Shown: positions 8,492 through 18,291, numbered from the stretch's first letter. The stretch is DNA of 64,000 bases from an uncultured Roseateles sp. (GCF_913777145.1 NZ_CAJYPS010000024.1:1-64000); one strand, 5' to 3'. The notes: generated by a model not told the origin, from the letters alone. Numbers and translations are program-made.

Positions 8492-9094
8492 ATGAACCGA
8501 CCCCGTTTCCGCGAACAGGTGCTGCAGGCCCGGGAAGACGCCATCGTGGCGTCCGTGAGCCGGCTGCTGGCCGAGAAAGGCTTCGACCTGATGACCGTGG
8601 ACGAGGTGGTCGCCGACGTGGGCATCGCCAAGGCCAGCCTCTACAAGCACTTCACGTCCAAGGAAGAGCTGGCCGCCGCGGCCATGGTGCAGGTGCTGGA
8701 ACGCACGCAGCAGGAGACCGAGCGCCTGGCCCAGCTGCCGCTGGACGCGCTAGGCCGGCTGCAGGCGCTGGTGCGCTGGGCCTATCAGCAGCAGCTGGCC
8801 GGCCAGATGCCCTCGCTGCCGGCACAGAACTCCACGCTGCGCGCGGTGCTGTTGGCCAACAGGGCCTATATGGACCGGCTGATGGCGCTGTCCGACGTGC
8901 TGGGCGGCTGGATCACCGCGGCGCAGGGCGCCGGCCAGCTGGACGCGACGCTGCCGCCCGAGCTGGTGCTCTACACGCTGTATGCCCGCGCCTGCGACCC
9001 GGTGCTGGGCGTGATGCGCGCCGGCGGCGCCTACAGCGACACGCAGATCGTGGACTGGCTGGTTCACACCTGCTTCAAGGGCCTGGCGCCCTGA
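8492..9094 (+). CDS. TetR/AcrR family transcriptional regulator
   Basis: A 200-residue protein with an N-terminal TetR helix-turn-helix (DEVVADVGIAKASLYKHFTSKEELAAAAM) and a helical C-terminal ligand/dimerisation domain. It is divergent from the fasciclin cluster across 129 bp that contain strong inverted repeats, so those genes are the likely targets. The inducer cannot be told from sequence. Confidence 0.92.
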   Translation: MNRPRFREQVLQAREDAIVASVSRLLAEKGFDLMTVDEVVADVGIAKASLYKHFTSKEELAAAAMVQVLERTQQETERLAQLPLDALGRLQALVRWAYQQQLAGQMPSLPAQNSTLRAVLLANRAYMDRLMALSDVLGGWITAAQGAGQLDATLPPELVLYTLYARACDPVLGVMRAGGAYSDTQIVDWLVHTCFKGLAP

Positions 9095-9141
9095 AGACCG
9101 GCGGCCGAGGCCCGCGCGAGGGGGCCTCCTAGAATTCCGCC

Positions 9142-9828
9142 ATGTCTGCCGCCTCCCAACACCGCATCGCCCCCAGTCTGTTGTCCGCCGATTTCGCCCG
9201 CCTGGGCGAGGAAGTGCGCGACGTGCTCGCCGCCGGCGCCGACTGGATCCATTTCGACGTGATGGACAACCATTACGTGCCCAACCTCACCTTCGGACCC
9301 ATGGTCTGCGAGGCGCTGCGCAAGCACGCGGTCAAGCCCGACGGCAGCCCCGCCGTCATCGACGTGCACCTGATGGTGCAGCCGGTGGACAGCCTGGCCC
9401 AGGCCTTCTGCCGCGCCGGCGCCGACGTGGTGAGCTTCCACCCCGAGGCCAGCGCCCATGTGGACCGCACGCTGCAGCTGATCAAGGCCGAAGGCAAGCA
9501 GGCCGGCCTGGTGTTCAACCCCGCCACGCCGCTGGACGTGCTGGAGTGGGTCATCGACAAGGTCGACCTGGTGCTCATCATGAGCGTCAACCCCGGCTTC
9601 GGCGGCCAGAGCTTCATCCCGTCGGCGCTGAAGAAGCTGGAGGCGGCACGCCGCCTCATCGACGCCAGCGGCCGCGACATCCGCCTGGAAATCGACGGGG
9701 GCGTCAAGGTGGACAACATCCGGCAGATTGCCAATGCCGGCGCCGACACCTTCGTGGCAGGCTCTGCGATCTTCGGCCAACCCGACTATCGGGCCGTCAT
9801 CGACGCGATGCGCCGCCAACTCGCCTGA
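9142..9828 (+). CDS. rpe: Ribulose-phosphate 3-epimerase
   Basis: Rpe interconverts ribulose-5-phosphate and xylulose-5-phosphate in the pentose phosphate pathway and Calvin cycle. The 228-residue TIM-barrel protein shows [55 protein letters not shown] and [11 protein letters not shown], holding the expected metal-binding His/Asp residues. In many betaproteobacteria rpe sits directly before gph and the trp genes. Here gph is about 13 kb downstream. Confidence 0.97.
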   Translation: MSAASQHRIAPSLLSADFARLGEEVRDVLAAGADWIHFDVMDNHYVPNLTFGPMVCEALRKHAVKPDGSPAVIDVHLMVQPVDSLAQAFCRAGADVVSFHPEASAHVDRTLQLIKAEGKQAGLVFNPATPLDVLEWVIDKVDLVLIMSVNPGFGGQSFIPSALKKLEAARRLIDASGRDIRLEIDGGVKVDNIRQIANAGADTFVAGSAIFGQPDYRAVIDAMRRQLA

Positions 9829-9838
9829 AGTCCTGCCC

Positions 9839-10309
9839 ATGGCCTCGCTGCTGCTCGTCTGCACCGCCAACATCTGCCGCTCGCCCATGGCCGAGGCCAT
9901 CTTCAAGGCCCGTGCGGGGCAGCTGTTCCAGACCATACGGTCGGCCGGCGTGCATGCCAGCCCGCGCGGCGGCCCGGTGGACGCGCGCGCCGCGGCGGCG
10001 CTGGGCCGGCACGACTACGCGCTGGAGCGCCGCTGGCGCAGCCACCGCGTGCAGGCCGAGGAGCTGGGCCGCTACGACCTGGTGCTGGCCATGGAGGCCG
10101 ACCATGTGAAGGCGCTGCGCGAGCAGGCGCCGCAGCAGCAGGACCGCATCCGGCTGCTGCTGGACTTCGTGCCCGAGCTGGCCGGGCAGGACGTGCCCGA
10201 CCCCTACTTCAGCTCGGCCCAGGGCTTTGACGCGGTCATCAAGATGATCGAGCGCGCCGCCCAGGGCGTGCACAGCGCCGCCCGCGACGGCGCGCTGCGC
10301 CTGGCCTGA
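9839..10309 (+). CDS. Low-molecular-weight protein-tyrosine phosphatase
   Basis: A 156-residue cytoplasmic phosphatase. The P-loop C-x5-R is at Cys8-Arg14 (VCTANICRSPMAEA), and the general-acid Asp is in VPDPYFSS. Such enzymes dephosphorylate tyrosine, often on exopolysaccharide-control kinases; no partner kinase is in the window. It begins 10 bp after rpe and is probably co-transcribed. Confidence 0.92.
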   Translation: MASLLLVCTANICRSPMAEAIFKARAGQLFQTIRSAGVHASPRGGPVDARAAAALGRHDYALERRWRSHRVQAEELGRYDLVLAMEADHVKALREQAPQQQDRIRLLLDFVPELAGQDVPDPYFSSAQGFDAVIKMIERAAQGVHSAARDGALRLA

Positions 10310-10337
10310 GGCCCTGCCCCGCCGCCCGCGGCAGGGG

Positions 10338-13300
10338 TCAGGCCTTGCCGGCGAACTCGGCCACCTCGCGGGTGTCCGGGCCGCTGCCGCTGAAGCGGTC
10401 CAGCGCCAGATAGATCACCGGCGTGATGTAGAGCGTCACCGCCTGCGACAGGATCAGCCCGCCCACCACGGCCAGGCCCAGCGGCTGGCGCAGCTCGGCG
10501 CCGGCACCCAGACCCAAGGCGATGGGCAGCGCGCCCATCAGCGCGGCCAGCGTGGTCATCATGATGGGGCGGAAGCGCAGGATGCAGGCCTGGCGTATCG
10601 CCTCACCGGGCGCCAGGCCCTGACTGCGCTGCACGTCCAGCGCGAAGTCGATCATCATGATCGCGTTCTTCTTCACGATGCCTATCAGCATCACGATGCC
10701 GATGGTCGCGATGATGGTCAGCTCCATGCCGAACAGCTGCAGCGTGATCAGCGCGCCCACCGCGGCGGACGGCAGGCCGGCCAGGATGGTCAGCGGGTGG
10801 ATGTAGCTCTCGTACAGCACACCCAGCAGCACATAGATCACCGCCAGCGCCAGGCCCACCAGCAGCAGCTGGCCGCTCTGCGAGTCCTGGAACACCGCAG
10901 CGTCGCCACCGTAGCTGGTGATGATGCTGGAAGGCAGGCCGATCTCGCGCGTGAAGGCACCGATCTGCTTGGTCGCGTCCCCCAGCGGCACATTGGGCGC
11001 GAGATTGAAGCTGATGGTGATGGCCTGCAGCTGGCCCTGGTGGTTGACCGCCGTGGGCCCCAGCGCACGCTGCACGGTGGCGAAGGCGGTCAGCGGCACC
11101 TCGGCGCCGGTCTTGCTGCGCAGGTAGATCTTGTCGAACGCGGTCTCGCTGGTGCGGTCGCTGTCGCTGGCCTCCAGGATCACCTGGTAGGTGTTGCTCT
11201 CCGCGTAGATGCTGGACACCTGGCGCTCGCCGAAGGCGCTGTAGAGCGCGTTGCGCAGGTCCTGCATCTGCACGCCCAGCAGGGCCGCGCGCTCGCGGTC
11301 GATTACGAGACGGGCCTCCAGGCCACGCAGCTGGGAGTCGCTGGTCACGTCGCGGAAGCGGTTGTCGCCGCGCAGCTTCTCCTGCAGCTTGACCGCCCAG
11401 GAGTTCAGCTCGCCCGCCGACACCGACTGCAGCGTGTACTGGTAGCGGCTCTTGCTCTGGCGCCCGCCCAGCTGCAGGTTCTGCACCGGCCGCAGGTAGA
11501 CCGCGATGCCGGGTACCGTGCGGAACTGCTTGCGCAGGTCCTCCAGCACCTTGTTCATCGCCGGGCGGTCGCTGCGCGCCTTGAGGTTGATGAACATGCG
11601 GCCGGTGTTGGTGGCGCTGCCCGAGGGGCCGCCGCCCACCGCCGAGCTGACCGCCGCCACCGCCGGGTGCTTGCGCACGATCTCGGCGACGCGGTCCTGC
11701 AGCACGGTCATCTGCGCGAACGAGGTGTCTTCCGCGGACTCGGTGCTGGCCTGGATCTGGCCGATGTCCTCCTCGGGGAAGAAACCCTTGGGAATGACGA
11801 TGTAGAACCAGATGGTCGCGATGAAGCTGGCCACCGCCACGCCCAGCACCCAGTTGCGGTGCCGCAGTGCCAGGTCCAGGCTGCGCGTGTAGGCGCCCAG
11901 CAGCGCGCCGAAGCCGCGCTCGAACACGCGGCCCAGCGGCCCCTCCTCATGGTGCTCGTGGGGCTTGAGCAAACGGCTGCACAGCATGGGCACCAGGGTC
12001 AGCGACACCGCCGCCGATACCAGGATGGACAGGCCCACCACCACCGCGAACTCGTGGAACAGCAGGCCGATGACGCCCGGCATGAAGAAGATGGGGATGA
12101 GCACCGCGACCAGCGAGATCGAGATGGACACGATGGTGAAGGCCATCTCGCGCGCGCCGCGCACCGCCGCGTCGAAGGGCTTCATGCCGTCCTCGACGTG
12201 GCGCACGATGTTCTCCAGCATCACGATGGCGTCGTCCACCACCAGGCCCACGGCCAGCGTGATGCCCAGCAGCGAGATGTTGTCCAGGCTGTAGCCCAGC
12301 GCGTACAGGAGTGTGAGCGCGCCGATCAGCGAGATCGGCAGCGACGCGGTGGGGATCAGCGTGGCCACCGCGCGGCGCAGGAACAAGAAGATCACCAGCA
12401 CCACCAGCGCCACGGTCAGCGCCAGCGTGAAGTACACGTCGTGCAGCGACTCGCGGATGGACACCGAGCGGTCGTTGAGCGTGCGCATCTCCACCGACGC
12501 GGGCATCTGCGCCGCGTAGCGCGGCAGCATGGCCTTGACCTTGTCCACCACCTGCACCGTGTTCGCATCGGGCTGGCGCTGTATGGCCAGCACGATGGAG
12601 CGCTCGCCCTGGTAGGTGGAGTAGGTCTTGCTGGTCTCCACGCTGTCCTGCACCTCGGCCACGTCGCGCAGCAACACCGGCGCGTTGTTGCGCGTGGCCA
12701 CGACGATGCGACCGAACTCGGCAGCATTGCGCAGCTGGCGATTCGCCTGGATGGTCAGCGTCTGGCGCTCGCCATCCAGCACGCCCACCGGCGTGTTGGC
12801 ATTGGCCGCATTGATCGCGGTACGCAGTTCGTCCAGCGTGATGTTGCGCTGGTTCAGCAGCTCCGTCTTGGCCTTCACGCGCACCGCGTAGCGCTTCTGG
12901 CCATAGATGGACACCTGGGCCACACCATCGATGGTGGACAGGCCCGGCGACAGCAGGTTCTCCGCGTAGTCGTTGAGCTCGGTGAGGTTGATGGACGGCG
13001 AGGTCAGCGCCACCAGCAGCACCGGCGCGTCGGCCGGGTTGACCTTGCGGTAGCTGGGCGGCGTGGTCATCTCGGTGGGCAGCGCGCGCAGCGAGCGGAA
13101 CAGCGCCGCCTGCACGTCCACGGCCGCGGCGTCGATGTCGCGCGAGGGGTCGAACTCCAGCGTCAGCGAGGTGCTGCCCAGCGTGCTGGTAGACGAGATG
13201 GTCTGCAGGCCGGCAATGGTGGCGAACTGCTTTTCCAGCGGCAGCGCGACCGAAGACGCCATGGTCTCGGGCGAGGCCCCCGGCAGCGAGGCCTGCACAT

Positions 13301-13436
13301 TGATGACCGGCGTGTTGTACGACGGCAGGGCCGCCACCGGGATCTTGCTCCAGGCCGCCAGGCCCGCAATGATCAGCGAGAGGTTGAGCAGCACGGTCAT
13401 CACCGGCCGCCGGATGAAGAGTTCAGTCAGCTTCAT
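10338..13436 (-). CDS. RND multidrug efflux transporter, inner-membrane permease
   Basis: This 1032-residue protein has the AcrB/MdtB-MdtC architecture: an N-terminal cytoplasmic helix and first membrane span, a large periplasmic porter loop, six spans, a second porter loop and five more spans. The proton-relay Asp pair is in AVGLVVDDAIVMLENIVRHVE. Other family marks are FIRRPVMTVLLN and LLFHEFAVVVGLSILVSAAVSLTLVPMLC-type segments. It most resembles the MdtC/hydrophobe-amphiphile group. It overlaps the upstream adaptor gene as ATGA. No outer-membrane TolC-type gene follows, so the pump probably uses a shared outer channel. Confidence 0.95.
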   Translation of the reverse strand: MKLTELFIRRPVMTVLLNLSLIIAGLAAWSKIPVAALPSYNTPVINVQASLPGASPETMASSVALPLEKQFATIAGLQTISSTSTLGSTSLTLEFDPSRDIDAAAVDVQAALFRSLRALPTEMTTPPSYRKVNPADAPVLLVALTSPSINLTELNDYAENLLSPGLSTIDGVAQVSIYGQKRYAVRVKAKTELLNQRNITLDELRTAINAANANTPVGVLDGERQTLTIQANRQLRNAAEFGRIVVATRNNAPVLLRDVAEVQDSVETSKTYSTYQGERSIVLAIQRQPDANTVQVVDKVKAMLPRYAAQMPASVEMRTLNDRSVSIRESLHDVYFTLALTVALVVLVIFLFLRRAVATLIPTASLPISLIGALTLLYALGYSLDNISLLGITLAVGLVVDDAIVMLENIVRHVEDGMKPFDAAVRGAREMAFTIVSISISLVAVLIPIFFMPGVIGLLFHEFAVVVGLSILVSAAVSLTLVPMLCSRLLKPHEHHEEGPLGRVFERGFGALLGAYTRSLDLALRHRNWVLGVAVASFIATIWFYIVIPKGFFPEEDIGQIQASTESAEDTSFAQMTVLQDRVAEIVRKHPAVAAVSSAVGGGPSGSATNTGRMFINLKARSDRPAMNKVLEDLRKQFRTVPGIAVYLRPVQNLQLGGRQSKSRYQYTLQSVSAGELNSWAVKLQEKLRGDNRFRDVTSDSQLRGLEARLVIDRERAALLGVQMQDLRNALYSAFGERQVSSIYAESNTYQVILEASDSDRTSETAFDKIYLRSKTGAEVPLTAFATVQRALGPTAVNHQGQLQAITISFNLAPNVPLGDATKQIGAFTREIGLPSSIITSYGGDAAVFQDSQSGQLLLVGLALAVIYVLLGVLYESYIHPLTILAGLPSAAVGALITLQLFGMELTIIATIGIVMLIGIVKKNAIMMIDFALDVQRSQGLAPGEAIRQACILRFRPIMMTTLAALMGALPIALGLGAGAELRQPLGLAVVGGLILSQAVTLYITPVIYLALDRFSGSGPDTREVAEFAGKA

Positions 13437-14632
13437 CGCGCAGCACCCGAGGCGGCCGCCGACGCGGCCGAGGCCGGCCGGGCGGAGGGCATGGGCAGTA
13501 TCTTCAGCGGCGTGCCGGGACGCAGGTTCTGCTTGCCGTCCATCACCACGCGCATGCCGGGCTCCAGGCCCTCGACGATGGCCTGCTCGCCCTGGGCAAA
13601 GCGCAGCTGCACCGGCAGCAGGCGCGCGGTGTTATCGGCCTGGGCCACATAGACCAGGCGCTCATTGCCACGCAGGATGAGGGCCGCCTGCGGCACCACC
13701 ACCGCGCCCTTCACGGTGCGCAGCGTCACGCGCACGCGCAGGTACTGGCCGGGCCACAGGGTCTGGGCCTGGTTGTCGAACTGGGCCTTGACCTTGATGG
13801 TGCCAGTGGCCGAGTCCACCAGGTTGTCCACCACGGTCACCTGGCCGCGGATGCTGGCCGCGCCGCGCGGCGCACCGGGTGGCGGCAGCGCCTCGGCCTC
13901 CAGCCGGCCGGCCTGGGTCGCGGACAGCAGCGCGCCGAGCTGGGTCTCAGGCAGCGTGAACGCGATACTGATCGGGTCCATCTGCGCGATGTTGACCAGC
14001 GGCGTGGCCGTGGCATTGGCCTGCACCAGGCTGCCCGGGAACACGCTGACGATGCCGGCCCGGCCGCTGATGGGCGCACGCAGCTCGTTGTAGCTCAGCG
14101 TCACCTGCGCGGCCTGCACCGCGGCTTCGTCGCTCTTCACCAGCGCCACGCCGGCGTCATAGGCGGCCTGGGCGGTGTCGACCGCGCTTTGCGCGATGAA
14201 GTTCTGTGCGCGCAGCTCCAGCGCACGCTTGAGCTGGCGGTCCAGGTCGGCCAGCGAGGCGCGGTCGCGCGCCAGCTGGGCGCGGGCCTTGTCCAGCGAC
14301 GCGCGGTCGGCGCGGTCATCGAAGCGGAACAGCAGCTCGCCCTTCTTCACGAACTGGCCGTCCTTCACCAGCACCTGGGCGACGGTGCTGGTGGTCTGCG
14401 CGCGCAGGTCCACGCTCTGCAGCGGCGTGACCGTGCCACTGGCCTCGACCGTGACCGGCACATCGGCCGTCTTGACCTCCAGCACGCTGACGCTCTGCGG
14501 CGGCAGCGCCGCACTGGCCGCCCCGCCGGGTGAGGCCGCACCGCCGGCCGGCGCGGACTCGCGCGGGCCGCAGCCGCTCAGGCAGACGGCGGCCACCAGG
14601 CCGAGGAAGGGAAGCGAGAAGGGCTGTCGCAT
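13433..14632 (-). CDS. RND efflux periplasmic adaptor lipoprotein (MdtA-like)
   Basis: A 399-residue membrane-fusion protein. A signal peptide with lipobox ends at Cys21 (VCLSGC). A lipoyl-like half-motif region, a coiled-coil hairpin rich in Ala/Asp/Arg (RADRASLDKARAQLARDRASL), and beta-barrel segments follow. It bridges the inner-membrane pump and the outer channel. I chose the ATG at 14632 because the longer frame adds a non-signal N-terminus. It is translationally coupled to the permease by a 4-bp overlap. Confidence 0.93.
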   Translation of the reverse strand: MRQPFSLPFLGLVAAVCLSGCGPRESAPAGGAASPGGAASAALPPQSVSVLEVKTADVPVTVEASGTVTPLQSVDLRAQTTSTVAQVLVKDGQFVKKGELLFRFDDRADRASLDKARAQLARDRASLADLDRQLKRALELRAQNFIAQSAVDTAQAAYDAGVALVKSDEAAVQAAQVTLSYNELRAPISGRAGIVSVFPGSLVQANATATPLVNIAQMDPISIAFTLPETQLGALLSATQAGRLEAEALPPPGAPRGAASIRGQVTVVDNLVDSATGTIKVKAQFDNQAQTLWPGQYLRVRVTLRTVKGAVVVPQAALILRGNERLVYVAQADNTARLLPVQLRFAQGEQAIVEGLEPGMRVVMDGKQNLRPGTPLKILPMPSARPASAASAAASGAAR

Positions 14633-14741
14633 GAAGGTGGGGCGCAGGAAAGAGCGGTGGTCGGGGCCGCGGGCAGGCCGCGGCGGCGGCAACCGGCCAG
14701 CTTAAACAGCGCTGGCCGCAGCGGGAGGGCGTGAGCGGGCG

Positions 14742-15656
14742 TCAGCGTGAGGATTGCAACGCCCGAGCGAGGCGCGCGCCGACGCGGGCGTTGTTCTTCA
14801 CGAGGGCGATGTTGGTGGCCAGGCTGCGGCCGCCGGTCAGCGCCTTGATGCGGGCCAGCAGGAAGGGCGTGATCGCCTTGCCCTGCACGCCCTGGGCGTC
14901 GGCCTCGGCCAGCGCCTGAGCGGTGATCGCGTCGATCTCCGCGCGCGGCATCGCGGCCTCGGCCGGCACCGGGTTGCTGACGACGACGCCGCCGCCCAGG
15001 CCCAGCGCCCACTTGGCGCGTATGAAGCGGGCCTGTTCGTCGGCGCCGTCCAGCCGGAAGTCGGCCTTGAGGCCGCTGTCCGGCGTGAAGAAGGCGGCGA
15101 AGTTGTCCTGCCCCACGGACAGCACCGGCACGCCGTGGGTCTCCAGGTATTCCAGCGTCAGCGGCAGGTCCAGGATGGACTTGGCGCCCGCGCACACCAC
15201 GGCCACCGGCGTGCGCGCCAGTTCCTGCAGGTCGGCCGAGATGTCGAAGTTGTCCTGCGCGCCGCGGTGCACGCCGCCTATGCCGCCGGTCACGAAGACC
15301 TCGATGCCGGCCAGCTGCGCGCAGATCATGGTGGCGGCCACCGTGGTGGCGCCCAGCCGCCCGGTCGCGATCGCATAGGGCAGGTCGCGCCGGCTCAGCT
15401 TCATCGCATCGGGCGCCTGGGCCAGCTGCTGCAGCTCGGCATCGGTCAGGCCCACGCGGATGAGGCCGTCCATCACCGCGATGGTGGCGGGCACCACGCC
15501 CTCCTCGCGCAGCACGGCCTCGACCTCGCGCGCGGTGTCCAGGTTCTGCGGCCAGGGCATGCCGTGGGCAATGATGGTGGATTCCAGCGCCACCACGGGC
15601 TGGCCCGCGGCCAGCGCGGCCGCCACGTCGGGCGAGAGTCGGATCAGGTCGTTCAT
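14742..15656 (-). CDS. psuG: Pseudouridine-5'-phosphate glycosidase
   Basis: PsuG splits pseudouridine-5'-phosphate to uracil and ribose-5-phosphate, breaking a C-C glycosidic bond. The 304-residue protein matches the family along its length: VALESTIIAHGMPWPQN, TGGIGGVHRGAQDNFDISADL, VVCAGAKSILDL, TPDSGL and ATNIALVKNNARVGA. Its start overlaps the psuK stop by one base. The pair forms a complete pseudouridine salvage route. Confidence 0.96.
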   Translation of the reverse strand: MNDLIRLSPDVAAALAAGQPVVALESTIIAHGMPWPQNLDTAREVEAVLREEGVVPATIAVMDGLIRVGLTDAELQQLAQAPDAMKLSRRDLPYAIATGRLGATTVAATMICAQLAGIEVFVTGGIGGVHRGAQDNFDISADLQELARTPVAVVCAGAKSILDLPLTLEYLETHGVPVLSVGQDNFAAFFTPDSGLKADFRLDGADEQARFIRAKWALGLGGGVVVSNPVPAEAAMPRAEIDAITAQALAEADAQGVQGKAITPFLLARIKALTGGRSLATNIALVKNNARVGARLARALQSSR

Positions 15657-16561
15657 CAGGGGCTCAGGAAATCGGGGGTCAGGTCGCGGTGCACGCTGTC
15701 TTCGGTCTGCAGCGTCAGCGCCGCCAGGCGCTGGCCCAGGCGCACGGCGGCGTCGATGGCACCGGCGTCTTGCCGCAGCACCGCGCAGACGCCGGCCGCC
15801 AGTGCGTCGCCCGCGCCGGTCACGTCCACCACCGGCACGTCGGGCGCCGGCCAGTGGCGCGGCGGGCGGCCGGGCTCGCTGTAGAGCAGGCCCTCGGCCC
15901 CCAGCGACACCAGCACGCCAGCGACGCCACGGCCATGCAGCGCGGCCAGCGCGGCGGGCTTGTCGGTTGCCACCGTGGCCAGCTCGCCGGCGTTGAGCAG
16001 CAGCAGGTGCAGGCCGTCCAGGCGCTCGGGCAGGCGCTCCATCTTGGCCTCGGACACGGCCACCGCCACCAGCGGCACGCCGCTGCTGCGCGCGTCCTGC
16101 AGCAATGCGGGCCAGGCGTCGGTGGGCAGGTTGCCGTCGGCCACCACCAGCGCGGCCGACGCGCGCAGCGCCTGGCTGGCCTGCAGTGCCCAGGGGTTGA
16201 GGCGCTCCACCAGTGGCATCGCGGCCAGGCCCAGGTGCAGGCTGCCGTCGGGCGCCAGCACCGCGGTGTAGCTGTCGCTGACATGGCGGCGCAGGCGCAG
16301 GCAGGCGCGCAGGTCTATGCCCACCTCGGCGGCCTGCTCCAGCAGCATGCGGCCGCCCGCGTCGTCGCCGACCGCGCCGATCAACGCCACCGGCAGGCCC
16401 AGCCGGGCCAGGTTCTCGGCCACGTTGCGCACCACGCCGCCCGGCGTCTCGTGCGCTTCGCAGGGGTTGGAGGAGCCCGCCAGCGGCCGCGCCAGCAGGC
16501 GCAGCTTGCGGTCGATGTTGAGGCCGCCAATGCAGACGATGGGGGCGGCGGAAGAAGTCAT
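15656..16561 (-). CDS. psuK: Pseudouridine kinase, PfkB family
   Basis: A 301-residue PfkB-type sugar/nucleoside kinase. It has the N-terminal GGLNIDRKLRL, the substrate GGVVRNVAENLARLG segment, and the C-terminal VVDVTGAGDALAAGVC, whose Asp is the catalytic base. Coupling with psuG points to phosphorylation of pseudouridine. No dedicated pseudouridine transporter is adjacent; the MFS gene about 1.7 kb away is separated by other genes. Confidence 0.93.
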   Translation of the reverse strand: MTSSAAPIVCIGGLNIDRKLRLLARPLAGSSNPCEAHETPGGVVRNVAENLARLGLPVALIGAVGDDAGGRMLLEQAAEVGIDLRACLRLRRHVSDSYTAVLAPDGSLHLGLAAMPLVERLNPWALQASQALRASAALVVADGNLPTDAWPALLQDARSSGVPLVAVAVSEAKMERLPERLDGLHLLLLNAGELATVATDKPAALAALHGRGVAGVLVSLGAEGLLYSEPGRPPRHWPAPDVPVVDVTGAGDALAAGVCAVLRQDAGAIDAAVRLGQRLAALTLQTEDSVHRDLTPDFLSP

Positions 16562-16692
16562 CGGGCCATTCTAGGAACTGCGGGCCGCCCTGCCGTTCGG
16601 GACCCTCCCGGGGTGGCCCTTGTCACGTGCCTGGCACAGGCCTGTCACGGCCACGAACCACCATGCGCTCACACCATTTGACGGAGACCTCC

Positions 16693-17673
16693 ATGCGCCC
16701 CCACGCCCTGCTCGCCCGCCTCGCGCTGGCCACCCTGACCGGTCTGGCCCTGCCCGCCCTCGCCGACACCTGGAGCGCCGCCGGCGTGAGCCGCTACGAG
16801 GTCTTCAGCGGCGCGATGACCGGCCTCTACCGCACGCAGGGCGTGGCGGTCAGCGGCAACGAATGGGTGTTCTCCTGGCAATACGGGCTGGAGCGCACCG
16901 ACCTGGCGCTGAACTCGCTGCAGCGCACCGGCAGCATCGACCCGGCCACGCTGTCGATCACGAGTGGCATTCCGGCCGCGCTGGCCGCTCAAGGCTTCGA
17001 CCACATCGGCGACATCGACGTCTACAACGGCATCCTCTACGCCTCGCTGGACTCCGAGGCCGGCGACTACCAGAACGGCCATGTGGCCCTCTTCAACGCC
17101 AGCGACCTGAGCTACACCGGCAAGCTCTACCAGCTGAGCGGCGCGCCCAGCAACCCGCACAACGATGTCGCCAGCTGGGTGGCGGTGGACGGCGCCAACG
17201 GCCTGGGCTACGGCAAGGAATGGCAGAACGGCAACACCATCAACATCTACAACCTGGCCGACTGGAGCTTCAACGGCACGCTGACGCTGGACCGCTCGCT
17301 GAAGAACATCCAGGGCGCCAAGGTGTTTGACGGCGCGCTCTACCTGTCGGCGCATGACGCCACCAAGTCGATCTACAAGGTGGACCTGGCCAGCGGCCAT
17401 GTGGACGAGCTGTTCCAGCTGCCCATCACTGCCAACGCCTACAACGAGACCGAAGGCATCGCATTGCGCCGCCGCGAGGACGGCAGCGTGGAGATGCTGG
17501 TGGAGATGATCGTGACGCCCAACGGCAACGACCTGGGCGCCTATGTGGACCTGCACCACTACGTGACGGCCGTGCCCGAACCCACGCAGGCCGCGCTGCT
17601 GCTGGGCGGCCTGGGCCTGGTGGGCGGCATCGCACGCCGCCGCAGCGGCAGCCGCGCCGCGGCCACGGAATAA
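16693..17673 (+). CDS. PEP-CTERM sorting domain protein
   Basis: A 326-residue exported protein. It has a signal peptide (cleavage after ALA near residue 23), a ~270-residue central region with beta-propeller-like spacing of aromatic/Gly segments, and a C-terminal tripartite PEP-CTERM tail. That tail has VPEP, a hydrophobic Gly/Leu span (LLLGGLGLVGGI) and a basic end (ARRRS). PEP-CTERM proteins are processed by an exosortase (EpsH/XrtA type), usually in exopolysaccharide producers. The PrsT-like gene at 45.3-48.1 kb supports such a system. GGAG precedes the chosen ATG. Confidence 0.9.
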   Translation: MRPHALLARLALATLTGLALPALADTWSAAGVSRYEVFSGAMTGLYRTQGVAVSGNEWVFSWQYGLERTDLALNSLQRTGSIDPATLSITSGIPAALAAQGFDHIGDIDVYNGILYASLDSEAGDYQNGHVALFNASDLSYTGKLYQLSGAPSNPHNDVASWVAVDGANGLGYGKEWQNGNTINIYNLADWSFNGTLTLDRSLKNIQGAKVFDGALYLSAHDATKSIYKVDLASGHVDELFQLPITANAYNETEGIALRRREDGSVEMLVEMIVTPNGNDLGAYVDLHHYVTAVPEPTQAALLLGGLGLVGGIARRRSGSRAAATE

Positions 17674-17727
17674 GTTATTCGTTGCGGGGGCCCCGGCGCG
17701 CTCTCTAGAGTCGCGCCGATGAAGCCC

Positions 17728-18291
17728 TCAACCCGCCACGCTCTCGGTCAGCCGCACAAAGCTGCCGTCCGACAGCTGCAACCTCACCCAGCGCATGCGG
17801 CCCCGCAAGATCGGCATGGCCTGCTCGGGCGAGTCCTCGGTATCGAACTCGATCGCGCCGGGGCCGGGCTCGTACCAGCCCAGCTCGCCCAGGCGCTGCT
17901 CGTGCGCAATGATCTGCGGCGTCGCATAGCGCCACAGCGCGCTGCCCATCAGCTCGGCACCGGGCAGCCGGCAGGCGCGCTCGCGGGCGCGGGACAGCGC
18001 CAGCAGCCGGTGGCTGAGGTCGCACACCAGGTGCATGGCCGCACCGGACTCGCGCACCAGCCGGCCCAGCGCAAAGTCAGCCGCGCTGTCCAGCCGCGCC
18101 GCCATCAGCGCACGCAGGCGCTGCTGCTCGTCCAGCGTGGGCGCGGCCTGGCCGGACTCCCAGCGCGACACCGTCGTCTGCGACACCCCCATCAGCTGCG
18201 CCACCGCCTGCTGCTTGAGCCGGCGCACGCTGCGCCACACGCGCAGGCTGCGGCCGAGCTGGCGGCTGTCGGGCATGGGCTGGGCGTGCAT
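17728..18291 (-). CDS. XRE-family helix-turn-helix regulator
   Basis: A 187-residue regulator. The HTH is at residues ~22-60 (KQQAVAQLMGVSQTTVSRWESG), followed by a ~110-residue C-terminal domain that may bind a ligand. It is divergent from the MFS transporter gene with only 17 bp between the starts, so it very probably controls that gene and itself. It converges with the PEP-CTERM gene. Confidence 0.85.
   Translation of the reverse strand: MHAQPMPDSRQLGRSLRVWRSVRRLKQQAVAQLMGVSQTTVSRWESGQAAPTLDEQQRLRALMAARLDSAADFALGRLVRESGAAMHLVCDLSHRLLALSRARERACRLPGAELMGSALWRYATPQIIAHEQRLGELGWYEPGPGAIEFDTEDSPEQAMPILRGRMRWVRLQLSDGSFVRLTESVAG

Noticed and set aside
10797..13652. Very long plus-strand open frame opposite the RND genes
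   Set aside because: It is the antisense shadow of GC-rich coding sequence: His/Gln/Arg/Ala-rich with no domain, while the minus strand codes complete RND proteins.
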